From assembly GCF_011390835.1 (NCBI RefSeq), contig NZ_JAABRQ010000023.1:1-61908 (forward strand): a stretch of DNA of 61,908 nt, in the 5' to 3' direction. The DNA comes from Hydrogenophaga sp. GTDB taxonomy: Bacteria; Pseudomonadota; Gammaproteobacteria; Burkholderiales; Burkholderiaceae_C. The notes under the pieces are model-generated. The model searched no databases, was not told the origin of the DNA, and saw only the letters and a program-made list of their open reading frames with translations. A program made the position numbers and the translations under genes. The stretch's first letter is position 1. Each line of letters opens with the position of its first letter. Shown piece after piece: positions 46,124 through 57,167 of this stretch.

Positions 46124-46161
46124 CCATCAACAGGTTAAGCGAGGGGCTTGCCCCGAGGGGC
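46124..46161 (-). repeat. Right terminal inverted repeat of the relic IS
   Basis: Minus strand reads GCCCCTCGGGGC, AAGCCCCTCGCTTAA, CCTGTTGATGG. It matches the left repeat in 33 of 38 positions. Confidence 0.8.
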
Positions 46162-46197
46162 CCGTTCTGCATGGCGCTGAGCGCAGCCCGGCAGAGA

Positions 46198-46368
46198 TCA
46201 GCCGCCCTTTTTCGAGCGTTTGCCCGGGTTCTTTTTGCTGCGCGTGGCCACGCCGCGCTCCAGGCTCACGCGCTGACCGCGGCCATGGGAGGCCAGGGAC
46301 ACGCCGGGGACCGGGATCGGACGGGGGGTGCGCTTGCGGTCGGCTTCGGTGACGATTTTGTTGCCCAT
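46198..46368 (-). CDS. Small basic protein of unknown function
   Basis: 56 residues from the ATG at 46368: MGNKIVTEADRKRTPRPIPV then PGVSLASHGRGQRVSLERGV and a very basic tail (RSKKNPGKRSKKGG). Not recognised; the basic tail suggests nucleic-acid or ribosome binding. Located between the relic IS and the FtsX-type permease. The ORF is convincing in composition, but I see no strong ribosome binding site. Confidence 0.5.
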   Translation of the reverse strand: MGNKIVTEADRKRTPRPIPVPGVSLASHGRGQRVSLERGVATRSKKNPGKRSKKGG

Positions 46369-46493
46369 GATGTCGGTTCCAGAGAGAAAGTGAAAGACCC
46401 CCTTATTAGGCCACAGCCGGGCGGCCCCCTGCCAGAGCACGGTAAGACCTCCCAACACGGACGCTTGGCGGGCCAGCGGTAAGCTCAGCGCAC

Positions 46494-49088
46494 ATGCTGG
46501 CGCTGCTCAAGACTTTCTCCTGGCAGGAACTGCTGCACCACCCCTGGCGCAACGCCGCGGCCGTGGTGGCGGTCATGCTCGGCGTGGCGCTGGCGCTCTC
46601 GGTTCACCTCATCAACGCCTCGGCGCTGTCGGAGTTTTCCGGCGCCGTGCGCTCGGTCAATGGTCAACCCGATCTCGACCTGAGAGCCCGCCAGGGGCTG
46701 CTGGATGACCGCCTGCTGGATCGCGTGGCGGCCCAGCCCGGCGTGGCCATCGCCAGCCCGGTGCTGGAGTGGAATACCACCGCGCGCGCCGCCGGCGGCG
46801 AAGCGGTGGCGGTGCGCGTCATCGGCCTGGACGCGCTGTCGGTCGCGGGCGTTTCGCCTGCGCTGATGCCGCGCACCGACACACCGAACGGCGGCAGTGC
46901 CGCGGGTCGGCGGCTGGACATCTTTGCGCCCGACGCGGTGTACGTCAATCCGGCGGCGCGCCTGGCGCTGGACGCTGGCGGCAACGATCCCATCCTGCAG
47001 GTGCAGACAGGCCTGAAGCTGCGGGAGCTGCGGGTGGCAGGCTCGGTCAATGCGCCGGGTGGGCCGGTGCTGGTGATGGACGTGGCCGCGCTGCAAGACC
47101 TGATGCAGCGCCCGGGCCAGCTCAGCCGCATCGACCTGCGCCTGTCGCCTGGCACCGAGCCCGATGCCCTGCTCAGCGCGCTTGACCTGCCTGATACGGT
47201 CCTGGCACAACGGCCCGAGCAGGCGGGCGAGCGGGTGAGCAACCTGTCGCGCGCCTACCGGGTCAACCTCACCGTGCTGGCGCTGGTGGCGCTGTTCACC
47301 GGCGCCTTCCTTGTGTTCTCGGTGCTGTCGCTGTCAGTGGCGCGGCGCCAGCAGCAATTTGCGCTGCTGGGCGTGCTGGGGCTAGGTGCTAAAGAACGGA
47401 GGCAGCTGGTGCTTGCCGAGTCGGCGCTGCTGGGTGCGCTGGGCAGTCTGCTGGGGGTCTGCCTGGGCACCGCTCTGGCTGCGTTGGCGCTGCGCGTGCT
47501 GGGTGGTGACCTCGGTGGCGGCTACTTTGGTGGCGAAGCTCCCCGCCTGCAATGGAGCCTGAGCGCGGCCCTGCTCTATGGTGCACTGGGCACGGTGGCC
47601 GCTGTGGTGGGTGGGTGGTGGCCAGCGCGCGCCACCGAGCGCATGGCACCGGCCCTCGCCCTCAAGGGTCTGGGCGCACCCGTGGTGGCTGGTGGTCGGA
47701 ACCATGCGCTGGCGCTGGGCCTGATGGCGCTGGCCGGGTTGCTGGCCTGGGCGCCGCCAGTGGGCGGCTTGCCGCTGGCCGCTTATGCATCGGTGGGCCT
47801 GCTGCTGGTGGGGGGCATCGCGTCGCTTCCGTTGGCCGTGGGCGCGCTGCTGAACCGGCTCGCGCCTTGGGTGGCCACGCGCGCCCTGCCCCTGCTGGCG
47901 GTGGAGCGTTCCAGGCGCTTGCGCGAAACCGCAGCGGTGGCCACCAGCGGTGTGGTGGCCAGCCTGGCGCTGTCGGTGGCGCTCACGGTGATGGTGGCCA
48001 GCTTTCGCGATTCGGTCACGCATTGGCTGGACGGCGTGTTGCCGGCCCAGTTGTATGTGCGCGCCGCTTCCGGTGGTGCTGGCAGCGGGGCCGGGGAGGG
48101 CAATACCTTGCCGCCCGATCTGGTGCTCGCCATCGCCACCCAGCCCGGCGTGGCACGGGCCGATCCGCTGCGCAGCACTGCGCTGCAGCTCTCAGCCACT
48201 TTGCCCGCCGTCACCCTGCTTGCGCGGCCGTTGCACACGGGTGCAGAGGCCACTGGCCAGACCCTGCCGCTGGTAGGCAACCCGGCGCCGCTGCCGGCTG
48301 CGGCCGCGGGGGAGAGCATCGTGCCGGTCTACATCAGCGAAGCCATGACCGACCTATATGGCGCGCAACCAGGTGGCTGGTTGCCCCAACTGGCGCTGGC
48401 CTTCCCATCACTGCCCGAGGGCGTGCGGTTCTTTGTGGTCGGCGTCTGGCGCGACTATGCGCGCCAGCATGGCAGCGTGGTGATCGACCGGGCGGACTTT
48501 GTGCGCTACTCGGGCGATGAGCGCGTCAACGACCTGGCGCTGCACCTCAACGAAGGTGCGAGCGAAGAGGCGGTGCGCGAAGCCATTCGCACACTCGCCG
48601 CCGAGCAAGGCGCGCAAGACTTGCTGGAATTCGCCTCGGCCGGACAGATCCGCACCATCTCGCTGCGCATTTTTGACCGAAGCTTTGCCGTCACCTACTG
48701 GTTGCAGGCGGTGGCCATCGGCATCGGGCTGTTCGGCGTGGCGGCGAGCTTCAGCGCGCAGGTGCTGGCGCGCCAGCGGGAGTTTGGCTTGCTGGCGCAC
48801 CTGGGTCTCACGCGGCGGCAGATCCTGGGCGTGGTTGCGCTGGAAGGTCTGGCCTGGACGGTGCTGGGTGCACTCGCCGGGCTGGCGCTGGGCCTGGGGG
48901 TGAGCCTGGTGCTGGTGCATGTGGTCAATCCGCAGAGCTTCCACTGGACCATGGACCTCGCCCTGCCCTGGCTGCGACTCATCGCCCTGTGTGTGGCCGT
49001 GGTGCTGGCCGGCACCCTGACCGCCTGGCTGGCCGGGCGCGCTGCCGCCAGCCGCGACGCGGTGCAGGCGGTGAAGCAGGACTGGTGA
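46494..49088 (+). CDS. ABC transporter permease, FtsX/MacB type (AttF/AttG-like)
   Basis: 864 residues with ten predicted helices: one at the start ([20 protein letters not shown]), a first FtsX module (about 255-400), a central helix pair, a second periplasmic domain, and a C-terminal FtsX module ([40 protein letters not shown]). It is a fusion-like full-length permease of the lipoprotein/peptide export class. It is followed by a Cds1-like and an AttH-like gene; no ATPase gene adjoins it on either side. Confidence 0.9.
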   Translation: MLALLKTFSWQELLHHPWRNAAAVVAVMLGVALALSVHLINASALSEFSGAVRSVNGQPDLDLRARQGLLDDRLLDRVAAQPGVAIASPVLEWNTTARAAGGEAVAVRVIGLDALSVAGVSPALMPRTDTPNGGSAAGRRLDIFAPDAVYVNPAARLALDAGGNDPILQVQTGLKLRELRVAGSVNAPGGPVLVMDVAALQDLMQRPGQLSRIDLRLSPGTEPDALLSALDLPDTVLAQRPEQAGERVSNLSRAYRVNLTVLALVALFTGAFLVFSVLSLSVARRQQQFALLGVLGLGAKERRQLVLAESALLGALGSLLGVCLGTALAALALRVLGGDLGGGYFGGEAPRLQWSLSAALLYGALGTVAAVVGGWWPARATERMAPALALKGLGAPVVAGGRNHALALGLMALAGLLAWAPPVGGLPLAAYASVGLLLVGGIASLPLAVGALLNRLAPWVATRALPLLAVERSRRLRETAAVATSGVVASLALSVALTVMVASFRDSVTHWLDGVLPAQLYVRAASGGAGSGAGEGNTLPPDLVLAIATQPGVARADPLRSTALQLSATLPAVTLLARPLHTGAEATGQTLPLVGNPAPLPAAAAGESIVPVYISEAMTDLYGAQPGGWLPQLALAFPSLPEGVRFFVVGVWRDYARQHGSVVIDRADFVRYSGDERVNDLALHLNEGASEEAVREAIRTLAAEQGAQDLLEFASAGQIRTISLRIFDRSFAVTYWLQAVAIGIGLFGVAASFSAQVLARQREFGLLAHLGLTRRQILGVVALEGLAWTVLGALAGLALGLGVSLVLVHVVNPQSFHWTMDLALPWLRLIALCVAVVLAGTLTAWLAGRAAASRDAVQAVKQDW

Positions 49089-49098
49089 CAATGGCGCC

Positions 49099-50160
49099 AT
49101 GAGCACCTCGCACCACTGGACTCACCGCGCACTGGCGCTGATCGCAGCCGACCATTGCCGCAGCGCCGACACCCACCTGATCGCCTTGCCGTTGCCGGTG
49201 TGGCAGGCCAGAGGCATTGACCTCTACCTCAAGGACGAGTCCACCCACCCGACCGGCAGCCTCAAGCACCGGCTTGCGCGCTCGCTGTTTCTGTACGCAC
49301 TGTGCAACGGCTGGCTGCGCGAAGGCACCACCGTGGTTGAAGCCTCCAGCGGTTCGACCGCGGTCAGCGAAGCCTATTTCGCACTCTTGCTCGGTCTGCC
49401 CTTCGTCGCCGTGATGCCGCGCAACACCTCGCAGGAAAAGATCGATCAGATCCACTTCCACCAGGGACATTGCCACTTCGTGGAAACGGCTGGTGAAGTC
49501 TACGAAACGGCGCGGCAGATCGCACAGCAGCGGGGTGGCTACTACATGGACCAGTTCACCTACGCAGAACGCGCCACCGACTGGCGCGGCAACAACAACA
49601 TCGCCCAAAGCATCTTCGACCAGATGGCCTGCGAACGCCATGCGGTGCCGCGCTGGATCGTGGTGGGCGCGGGCACCGGCGGCACCAGTGCCACCATCGG
49701 CCGCTACCTGCGTTACGTGGGCCACGACACGCAACTCTGCGTGGCTGATCCGGCCGGCTCTGTGTTCGCCAGCTACCACCGCGAACGCGACGCCACCGCC
49801 ACGGCGTCCGGCTCGCGCATCGAAGGCATTGGGCGCCCACGCGTCGAGCCCAGCTTCATCCCCACCTTGATTGACCGCATGGTGGAGGTGGCCGACGCCG
49901 ACTCCATTGCCGCCATGCACGAGCTGTGCGCCCTGCTCGGGCGCCGCGTCGGCCCCTCCACCGGAACCAACCTGGTCGCCATGCTGATCCTGGCCAGGGA
50001 AATGCATGCGCGCGGCGATACCGGCGCCATCGTCTCGCTGCTGTGTGACAGCGGCGAGCGCTACCTCAAGACCTATTTCGACGCTGACTGGTCGCTGGCC
50101 CTGTTTGGCGATATCGGCGCCACCCGCGAACAGATACAAGCCCACTTGCACGGCGCATGA
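49099..50160 (+). CDS. PLP-dependent cysteine synthase family protein (Cds1-like)
   Basis: 353 residues, fold type II PLP enzyme. [20 protein letters not shown] has the PLP Lys; [16 protein letters not shown] the substrate loop; [18 protein letters not shown] the phosphate-binding Gly loop; LLCDSGERY the pyridine-binding Ser. The opening [20 protein letters not shown] resembles L-cysteine desulfhydrase Cds1 rather than CysK/CysM, so it may release sulfide from cysteine. It starts 10 bp after the permease stop and overlaps attH-like by 4 bp. Confidence 0.9.
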   Translation: MSTSHHWTHRALALIAADHCRSADTHLIALPLPVWQARGIDLYLKDESTHPTGSLKHRLARSLFLYALCNGWLREGTTVVEASSGSTAVSEAYFALLLGLPFVAVMPRNTSQEKIDQIHFHQGHCHFVETAGEVYETARQIAQQRGGYYMDQFTYAERATDWRGNNNIAQSIFDQMACERHAVPRWIVVGAGTGGTSATIGRYLRYVGHDTQLCVADPAGSVFASYHRERDATATASGSRIEGIGRPRVEPSFIPTLIDRMVEVADADSIAAMHELCALLGRRVGPSTGTNLVAMLILAREMHARGDTGAIVSLLCDSGERYLKTYFDADWSLALFGDIGATREQIQAHLHGA

Positions 50161-51311
50161 AGCTCTCCGCACCGCACCGCCTGCAAAACCGCCGCCACTG
50201 GTTGCTGGGCGCGGGCGGCCTGCTGCTGGCGCCGGTTCTTGCACAAACACCGCATCAGCAAGAATACCAACCCGGCAGCGCACTGACCCCGCGCCCGCTT
50301 CGCTTCCCGCGCGACCACGGCACCCACAACGAGACCCGCACCGAGTGGTGGTACCTGACCGGCCACGCGCAAACCGCCGACGGGCGAAGCTTCGGCTTTC
50401 AGGTCACCTTCTTTCGCAGCCGGGTCGATGCGGCGCAGACGCTCCAAAGCCGCCTGGCGGCGAAGCAACTTCTGTTCGCCCACGCGGCCATCACCGACCT
50501 CCAAGGCAAGGAGTTGCTGCACGACCAGCGCATCGCGCGCTGGAACGGCGAGCTGCCGCTGCAGCGCGAGCGCGGCGTGTTCGCTCGTGTTGACGATCTG
50601 CAGGTGGTGCTGCGCGACTGGTTCATGAAGCGCGATGCCGTGGGCGCCTATCGCACCGAAGTGGTGGGTGACGGCTTTGCGATTTCGCTGCGCGCCACGC
50701 CGACGCAGGCCATCCTGCTGCAAGGCGATCAGGGCTTTTCGCGCAAGGGGCCTGACCCATCGCAGGCCAGCTTTTACGTCACCCACCCACAGCTCGCGGT
50801 GCAAGGCGCGCTCACGCTGCGTGGCCAGCGGCTCACGGTGACCGGCCTGGCCTGGCTCGACCACGAATGGAGCGAAGCCATCCTGCACCCCGACGCGGTG
50901 GGCTGGGACTGGATCGGCATGAACCTGGCCAACGGCGACAGCCTCACCGCGTTTGAACTGCGCCGCGCCGACGGCAGCGCGTTGTGGGCTGGTGGTTCCT
51001 ACCGTGCACAGGCTTCGGCGCAGAACCCCCACGGCGCACGGTCCTTCGCCACCGGTGAGGTGCGCTTCACCCCGCAACGCTTCTGGACCAGCCCCCTGAC
51101 CCGGGCGCGCTATCCCGTCGAATGGCGAGTGGACACCCCCAGCGGCCGCTTCACCGTGCGTGCGCTGCTCGAAGCCCAGGAACTCGACAGCCGCTCCAGC
51201 ACCGGCACGGTGTACTGGGAAGGCCTGTCCGACCTGTTTGACCAGAGCGGCCAGCGCGTCGGCCGCGGCTACCTGGAGATGACGGGTTACGCGCAGCGGC
51301 TGGTGTTGTAG
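50157..51311 (+). CDS. AttH-like exported lipocalin/hydrolase (CrtC-like domain)
   Basis: 384 residues. N-terminal [19 protein letters not shown] is a signal peptide, Tat-like. The mature protein has the two-lobed AttH/CrtC beta fold: [53 protein letters not shown] [40 protein letters not shown] and [11 protein letters not shown]. It is the soluble component of AttEFGH-type ABC systems, of unknown substrate. Start overlaps the PLP-enzyme stop by 4 bp. Confidence 0.9.
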   Translation: MKLSAPHRLQNRRHWLLGAGGLLLAPVLAQTPHQQEYQPGSALTPRPLRFPRDHGTHNETRTEWWYLTGHAQTADGRSFGFQVTFFRSRVDAAQTLQSRLAAKQLLFAHAAITDLQGKELLHDQRIARWNGELPLQRERGVFARVDDLQVVLRDWFMKRDAVGAYRTEVVGDGFAISLRATPTQAILLQGDQGFSRKGPDPSQASFYVTHPQLAVQGALTLRGQRLTVTGLAWLDHEWSEAILHPDAVGWDWIGMNLANGDSLTAFELRRADGSALWAGGSYRAQASAQNPHGARSFATGEVRFTPQRFWTSPLTRARYPVEWRVDTPSGRFTVRALLEAQELDSRSSTGTVYWEGLSDLFDQSGQRVGRGYLEMTGYAQRLVL

Positions 51312-51338
51312 CCGCTCCCCGGCTGGCCAGCCAAAAGC

Positions 51339-52562
51339 TCACAGCGAAACGATGGTCTGCGCCTGGCCTGTCTCCGCCACCAGCAGGTGGATGAAGTGCA
51401 GCTTGGCCACCACTTCGTACGGCATCACAAACGGGTAGAAATCGGGCTGTCCCATGGCGCGCGACATGCCGTTGAGCAACATGGTGAGCTGGGTCCAGTG
51501 GTTGAGGAAGGCCAGAAAGCGCTCTGCCTCAGGGTGGTCGGGCAGGTGCAGGACCTCAGCATCGAACGGCGTGAAGTCCAGCTGCGCCGGGTTGAGCGTC
51601 AGGCCGTAGCTCACGGCGGTGTCCACCGTGTCGCGCATGTGCATGTAGTGCGCCCAGCATTCGGCCCAGTCTTCCCAGGGGTGCACGCTGGCGTAGGCGC
51701 TGACGAAGTGCAAGGGCCAGTCGGGTCGCGGACCGTCTTCGTAGCTTTTTTTCAAGCTCTCGGCGTAATCCTGGTTTTCGTCGCCGAACAAGTCTCTGAA
51801 CCTGGGCAGCCACTCGGTCTTTTCGACCAGGCGGTACCAGTAGTAGTGACCGATCTCGTGGCGAAAGTGCCCGACCACGGTGCGATAGGGCTCGTTCATG
51901 GCCTGGCGCGTGCGCTCGCGCTTGGCATCGTCGGCTTCGGCCACGTTCAGCGTGATCAGGCCGTCATCGTGCCCGGTCATCACGTGCTTGCCCGGCTCGG
52001 TGGAGCGCAGGATATCGAACATGAGGCCCTGCTCGGTGTCCTCGGTTTCACGCGAGGCCACAGGCAGGCCCATCACCAGCAAGGCAGAAACCAGGCGACG
52101 CTTGGCCTGCTCCACGCGGCCCCAGAGTTCCCCGTTGTCTGGCCGGGCCGGATCGTCCAGATTGGGAATGGTGCGGTTGAGCCGGCAGGCTCTGCAAAGA
52201 CGCCCATGCGCCTCGCCATCGACATGCGGGACCAGCCAGTTGCAGTTCGCGGGTGTGTCCCGGTTGGCACAACTCACAAAGACCGGCCCTGGTGTGCCCC
52301 ACTCCACCCAGGTATCAGCCTCTACGCCTGGCGCCAGAGGCAGCAGAGTGGCTCGTTCGGGGTGATACCCCAGCGCGGTACCACAAGCCAGGCAGCGGCT
52401 GTTGACGAAGAACGTGGTGCGACCGCACTGGCAGGTGTAGACCCTGGCGGTGTGTGACGCCTCGGCGTGCAAGGGAGGCACTGGCGGCAGCGGTGGTAAA
52501 GGGGGCAACGGAGGCAGGGGAGGCAGCGGTGGTAGCGAAGCCGGCGAAGGGATATCTGGCAA
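51339..52562 (-). CDS. Putative zinc-binding metallopeptidase with N-terminal zinc ribbon
   Basis: Up to 407 residues if the TTG at 52562 is used. The conserved part begins at VYTCQCGRTTFFVNSRCLAC (zinc-ribbon), then CRACRLNRTIPNLD, and the peptidase-like GHFRHEIGHYYWYRLVE (HExxH-like HEIGH) followed by ESLKKSYEDGPRPDWP and EDWAECWAHYMHMRDT. This is the zinc-ribbon plus Peptidase_Mx architecture, function unknown. The 25-residue Leu/Pro repeat before the ribbon comes from a DNA tandem repeat and may be untranslated; a start nearer the ribbon is possible. Confidence 0.85.
   Translation of the reverse strand: MPDIPSPASLPPLPPLPPLPPLPPLPPVPPLHAEASHTARVYTCQCGRTTFFVNSRCLACGTALGYHPERATLLPLAPGVEADTWVEWGTPGPVFVSCANRDTPANCNWLVPHVDGEAHGRLCRACRLNRTIPNLDDPARPDNGELWGRVEQAKRRLVSALLVMGLPVASRETEDTEQGLMFDILRSTEPGKHVMTGHDDGLITLNVAEADDAKRERTRQAMNEPYRTVVGHFRHEIGHYYWYRLVEKTEWLPRFRDLFGDENQDYAESLKKSYEDGPRPDWPLHFVSAYASVHPWEDWAECWAHYMHMRDTVDTAVSYGLTLNPAQLDFTPFDAEVLHLPDHPEAERFLAFLNHWTQLTMLLNGMSRAMGQPDFYPFVMPYEVVAKLHFIHLLVAETGQAQTIVSL
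52470..52535. repeat. GC-rich tandem repeat (Pro-Leu codons)
   Basis: Imperfect repeats of about 9 bp (plus strand GGCAGCGGT/GGCAACGGA-like), giving PLPPLPP repeats in the minus-strand frame. Slippage-prone. Confidence 0.75.
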
Positions 52563-52717
52563 GGGGGCACCTCAAATGAAGGGGTCAGGCGTCGAAGCAA
52601 CCTGGCGAATGGCATGGGTCGGCCGCCGAGCCTGTTATGAAAGACCATTCTCGTTCAAACAGGTGCTTGCCAAAGCCGAGGCCGGTGGCGATTGACTGCG
52701 CCCCGACCTGCGCCGCC

Positions 52718-53932
52718 TCACTTCCGGGTCTTCACCGCCTGACCGTCTTCGATCATGCTGCCCGGGTACAGCAGCACCGTCTCGCCGGACAGCAATCCAT
52801 CCTGTATCCAGGCCTGGTCCGCGTTGCGGTCTTTGACCGTCACGGCGCGGGCCCGCGCACGGCCACCTTCCACCACAAACACCCGCCAGCCCGAACCGTC
52901 ACGCACCAGCGCCGCGCTGGGCGCCAGCAGCGCCTCGTCCTGCGCCTGGATGGTGATGCGCGCGTCCACCCGGAAGCCGTCCCCCAGGTTCAGGGTGGCG
53001 GTACCCGGGTCCAGGCTCACGATCACGTTCACGCGCTGCTCCTCAATGCCCAGCGCCGAGACCTTTGTGAAGGCCACCGGCTCGATGCGTTCGACCCGCC
53101 CCATCAGCGGCGCCGCCTTGCCGCCGGTGGACAGCGACACCGCGGTACCCGGCTGGATCGCACCGACCTCGCCCGAGAGCACGTCGATCACCGCTTCCAT
53201 GGCCCCCAGGTTCCCCAGTTCCACCAGCGGCTGGCCCACATTGACCGGCGCAGCGCTGTCCAGATGCAGCTTGAGCACCTGCCCATCAACCGGGCTCTTC
53301 AAGGACCACAGCCCCGCCGCTCTCCCACTGGCGCTCGGCTCGGAGCGGGTGAGCGCAGCCCGCGCCTCGGCCAGCATGAAGTCGGCCGCGGCCAGTTCGG
53401 CGCGGCCAGCGTTCAGCGCCTGGCGCGCAGCCTGCTGCGCCAGCTGGGCCTGATCGCGTGCCGAGGCCGAAATGAAATTGTCTTGCGCCAGCTTTGCTGC
53501 GCGCTGTGCCTCCAGATCGGCCTGGGCCAGCGCCGTCTGCAGGCGCTGCACCTGGGCAATCGCGGCCTGGCGCGCGGCATTGGCGCTGCCCACGCGTTGC
53601 AACAAGACGTCGCGCGTGCGCGCATCGATCATTTGCGGCGAAACAGGTTGCAGCACCGCCACCACGTCACCCGCTTTCACCGCATCGCCCACTTTGAGCG
53701 AGGGCCGCTGCAGCTCAGCCTGGGTGGGCGCCGTGATGACGTAGCGGTTCTTCAGCCGCAGCTGACCGTCCTCTTCAATCACCTGCTCAAAGCGGCCGCT
53801 GGCCACCGCAGCGACCTCGACCGCCAACGGACGAGGCTGGTACACCCACCACACCAGGCCAGCGAGCGCCAGCACGCCGAGGGCGATGGCCAGGGTTCGA
53901 CCCCAGCGACGAGAAGTTGTCTTGTTGTTCAT
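52718..53932 (-). CDS. Periplasmic adaptor of a MacAB-like ABC exporter (HlyD/MacA type)
   Basis: 404 residues. A membrane anchor near the N-terminus (TLAIALGVLALAGLVWWVYQ), biotinyl-lipoyl halves (EVAAVASGRFEQVIEEDGQL and DGQVLKLHLDSAAPVNVGQP), an Ala/Gln-rich helical hairpin (about 115-200) and a beta-barrel/MP domain (GRVERIEPVAFTKVSALGIE). It links the inner-membrane permease to an outer-membrane channel. Overlaps the permease stop by 4 bp. No TolC-like gene is present. Confidence 0.92.
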   Translation of the reverse strand: MNNKTTSRRWGRTLAIALGVLALAGLVWWVYQPRPLAVEVAAVASGRFEQVIEEDGQLRLKNRYVITAPTQAELQRPSLKVGDAVKAGDVVAVLQPVSPQMIDARTRDVLLQRVGSANAARQAAIAQVQRLQTALAQADLEAQRAAKLAQDNFISASARDQAQLAQQAARQALNAGRAELAAADFMLAEARAALTRSEPSASGRAAGLWSLKSPVDGQVLKLHLDSAAPVNVGQPLVELGNLGAMEAVIDVLSGEVGAIQPGTAVSLSTGGKAAPLMGRVERIEPVAFTKVSALGIEEQRVNVIVSLDPGTATLNLGDGFRVDARITIQAQDEALLAPSAALVRDGSGWRVFVVEGGRARARAVTVKDRNADQAWIQDGLLSGETVLLYPGSMIEDGQAVKTRK

Positions 53933-56298
53933 TCGCGTACCTTCAACACGGAAACCAGGTCCAGCTGGTCGATCTTGCGCCGCACCAGCAACGCACTGGC
54001 CACACCCGCGGCCAGCACGATGAAGGCGGCCGAAGCGTAGGTGGCGGGCTCAATCACGACCGGAAAATCGATGGCGTCCGAGGACATGAGCGCCATCATG
54101 AGCGTGGCCAACGCCCAGCCCAGGAAAGCGCCGATCGGCAGCGCCAGCACTAGCTCGGCGCCGAGCTCGGCCAGCAGCAGCACCGAGACTTCGGACCGCG
54201 TCATGCCGAGCACGCGCAGGCTGGCCAGCTCCCAGGCGCGTTCGGAGAGCGAAATGCGCGCCGCGTTGTAGATGATGCCCACCGCCATGGCGACCGCAAA
54301 CAGGGTGAGGATGCCGCTGAACACGCCCATGTTTTTCGACGTGGTGCGGTTGAAGCTCTCCATGGACGAGGCCTTGTCGAACACCGAGTTGATCAGCGGC
54401 GCGCGCTTGACCGCGCCCCAAAATTGCTCCTTGGCCAGCGGGTCCACCTGCAGGGCGGCGTCGGCCACCCCTTCGCCGTCGCGGGCCACGCGGTTCATCG
54501 CGTCCAGCGACATGTAGAGCAGCTTGCCAAACATGGTCTGCACGATGTCGACCACTTCCACCTCGGCCTGGGTTTGGGTCCAGAGGCGGAACTCCAGCTG
54601 CACCCGGTCGCCCACGCGGGCGCCCAGTTCGCGCGCCAGCATCGCCGACAGCACCACGCCCTGCGCCGGCATCGCGACCGCGCCGCGCGTCTCGTCGACC
54701 ACGCGCATCAGCCGCGCCTCGGAGCCGATGCCCATCATGCCGGTATCCACCGTGTGGCCGTTGAAGCGCACCCGCACCAGCTCGGTCCGGTAGGGTTCAG
54801 CGTCGATCACGCCTGGCAGGCGCTGCAGATCGCGCGCCACCGTGAGCGGCACAGGGCGGTGGAAATTCACCAGCACGTCACCCTGCTGCACCTGGCGGAA
54901 TTGCACGTCCACGATGTGATCGATGGCGTCGAGCCAGAACGCACCCGAAATCTGCAGTGCCACCGCCAGCGACACACCGATGACGGTGAACGCGGCGCGC
55001 AACGGCCTGCGCTCAAAATTGCGGATCACCATCAGCGCGCCGGTGCTCACCTGGTGGCCCAGGCCGATGCGCTCGATAAGCGTGGCACGGTAGCGCGGCG
55101 GCACGGGCGGCTGCATGGCCTGCGCAGGTCGCAGGCGCACCACAGCGTGGATGGCGGTCCAGGTGCCGAGTGCGGCGGCACCGGCTGCAACGGCGGTGGA
55201 CACCAGCACCAGCCAGGGCGTGGTCACATACGCCAGGCTGTTGAAGCGGAACACCTCGTCGTACAGGCTGAGCATGCCGCGCCCAATCGCCATACTCAGC
55301 CCCAGGCCCACGATCACGCCCAGGCCGGCAATCAGGCAGGCAAACTGGATGTAGTGCCAGGCAATGGCGCCATCGCTGTAGCCCAGGGCCTTGAGCGCCG
55401 CGATCTGGCCGCGCTGCGTGGCGACCTGGCGGCTGAGCACAACGTTGAGGATGAACATCGCCACCACCAGGAAGATCGACGGCAGTACCGTGCCCATGAC
55501 CTTGAGTTGCGACAGCTCATCGGCCACGATCTTGCTGGAGAGCTGCTTGTCGCGCCCTATCGCGCCGATCGCGCCATAAGGCTCCAGCAGCACGTCGACC
55601 CGATCGATCACCGCCACCAGCGGCACGCCCGGCACCACACCCAGCGCCACCTGGTTGAATGCGCCAGCCAGGTCAAACGCGGTCGCCATGCGCTCGTCGT
55701 CGATCCACCAGATGCCGAAGAACTCGTCGTCGGGTGCGCCGCCCTGCGAGGCAAACACGTACTCGGGTGTGACCGCAGTGCCCACGATGTGAACCGCCTC
55801 CAGCCGACCGTTGAGAATGGCGTGCACGGTGTCGCCTGCCTTGAGTGAGCGCGCCACGGCAAAGCGGTCGCTCACCAGGGCTTCGAGCTGACCTTCGCGC
55901 TCGGGCCAGCGTCCGCTCTTGAGCGTGAGCCGGTTCAGGCCCTGGCGATCCGCGTGCACCCGCGCCAGGTCCAACCCGATGAAGCGGCCAGTGACCGGCG
56001 GCACGACGCCGGGCAGATCGATCTGCGCGTCCATCGCGTTGCTCAGTTGAACCTCGCTCACACCGTCGATGGCCGCCAGGCGGGCGCGCAGATGTTCAGG
56101 CGCCCGCTTGACGCCTGCAAACACATCGGCCAGCCGGTTGTCCAGATAGAAAGCGTCGCGTGCGCCCAGCAGCGACGCATGCACGGAAAACATACCCACA
56201 AACCCGGCCACGCCGATGGCCACCACCATGGCGATGGTGGCGACCTGGGCGCGAAGACGCGTGAGGTCGCGCCAGAGTTTGATGTGGATGGCTTTCAT
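53929..56298 (-). CDS. ABC exporter permease, FtsX/MacB type
   Basis: 789 residues. N-terminal helix ([20 protein letters not shown]), large periplasmic domain, then FtsX module ([20 protein letters not shown] with [20 protein letters not shown]), a second domain, and C-terminal FtsX module ([20 protein letters not shown]). Probably exports a lipid, peptide or lipoprotein with the ATPase encoded next. The gene sits in the order ATPase-permease-adaptor on the minus strand. Confidence 0.93.
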   Translation of the reverse strand: MKAIHIKLWRDLTRLRAQVATIAMVVAIGVAGFVGMFSVHASLLGARDAFYLDNRLADVFAGVKRAPEHLRARLAAIDGVSEVQLSNAMDAQIDLPGVVPPVTGRFIGLDLARVHADRQGLNRLTLKSGRWPEREGQLEALVSDRFAVARSLKAGDTVHAILNGRLEAVHIVGTAVTPEYVFASQGGAPDDEFFGIWWIDDERMATAFDLAGAFNQVALGVVPGVPLVAVIDRVDVLLEPYGAIGAIGRDKQLSSKIVADELSQLKVMGTVLPSIFLVVAMFILNVVLSRQVATQRGQIAALKALGYSDGAIAWHYIQFACLIAGLGVIVGLGLSMAIGRGMLSLYDEVFRFNSLAYVTTPWLVLVSTAVAAGAAALGTWTAIHAVVRLRPAQAMQPPVPPRYRATLIERIGLGHQVSTGALMVIRNFERRPLRAAFTVIGVSLAVALQISGAFWLDAIDHIVDVQFRQVQQGDVLVNFHRPVPLTVARDLQRLPGVIDAEPYRTELVRVRFNGHTVDTGMMGIGSEARLMRVVDETRGAVAMPAQGVVLSAMLARELGARVGDRVQLEFRLWTQTQAEVEVVDIVQTMFGKLLYMSLDAMNRVARDGEGVADAALQVDPLAKEQFWGAVKRAPLINSVFDKASSMESFNRTTSKNMGVFSGILTLFAVAMAVGIIYNAARISLSERAWELASLRVLGMTRSEVSVLLLAELGAELVLALPIGAFLGWALATLMMALMSSDAIDFPVVIEPATYASAAFIVLAAGVASALLVRRKIDQLDLVSVLKVRE

Positions 56299-56316
56299 GG
56301 CAGCTTCATGCCTGCA

Positions 56317-57066
<750 letters not shown>

Positions 57067-57167
57067 GGGCGGCAAGACAGAGACTGCACACTTCAGTGTG
57101 CCGCCATCCCCGCCCGGGCGCCATGACGTGAATCAAAGGGTGCGTCGCAGCGTCGCCCCTCGCCTGG

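Larger units (their letters stand above)
45579..46161. mobile_element. Relic insertion sequence with terminal inverted repeats
   Basis: About 583 bp bounded by 38-bp inverted repeats (33 of 38 identical) and containing two out-of-frame pieces of a transposase-like protein. Too short for a working IS, so internally deleted. I see no clear target-site duplication. I do not recognise the family. Confidence 0.75.
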
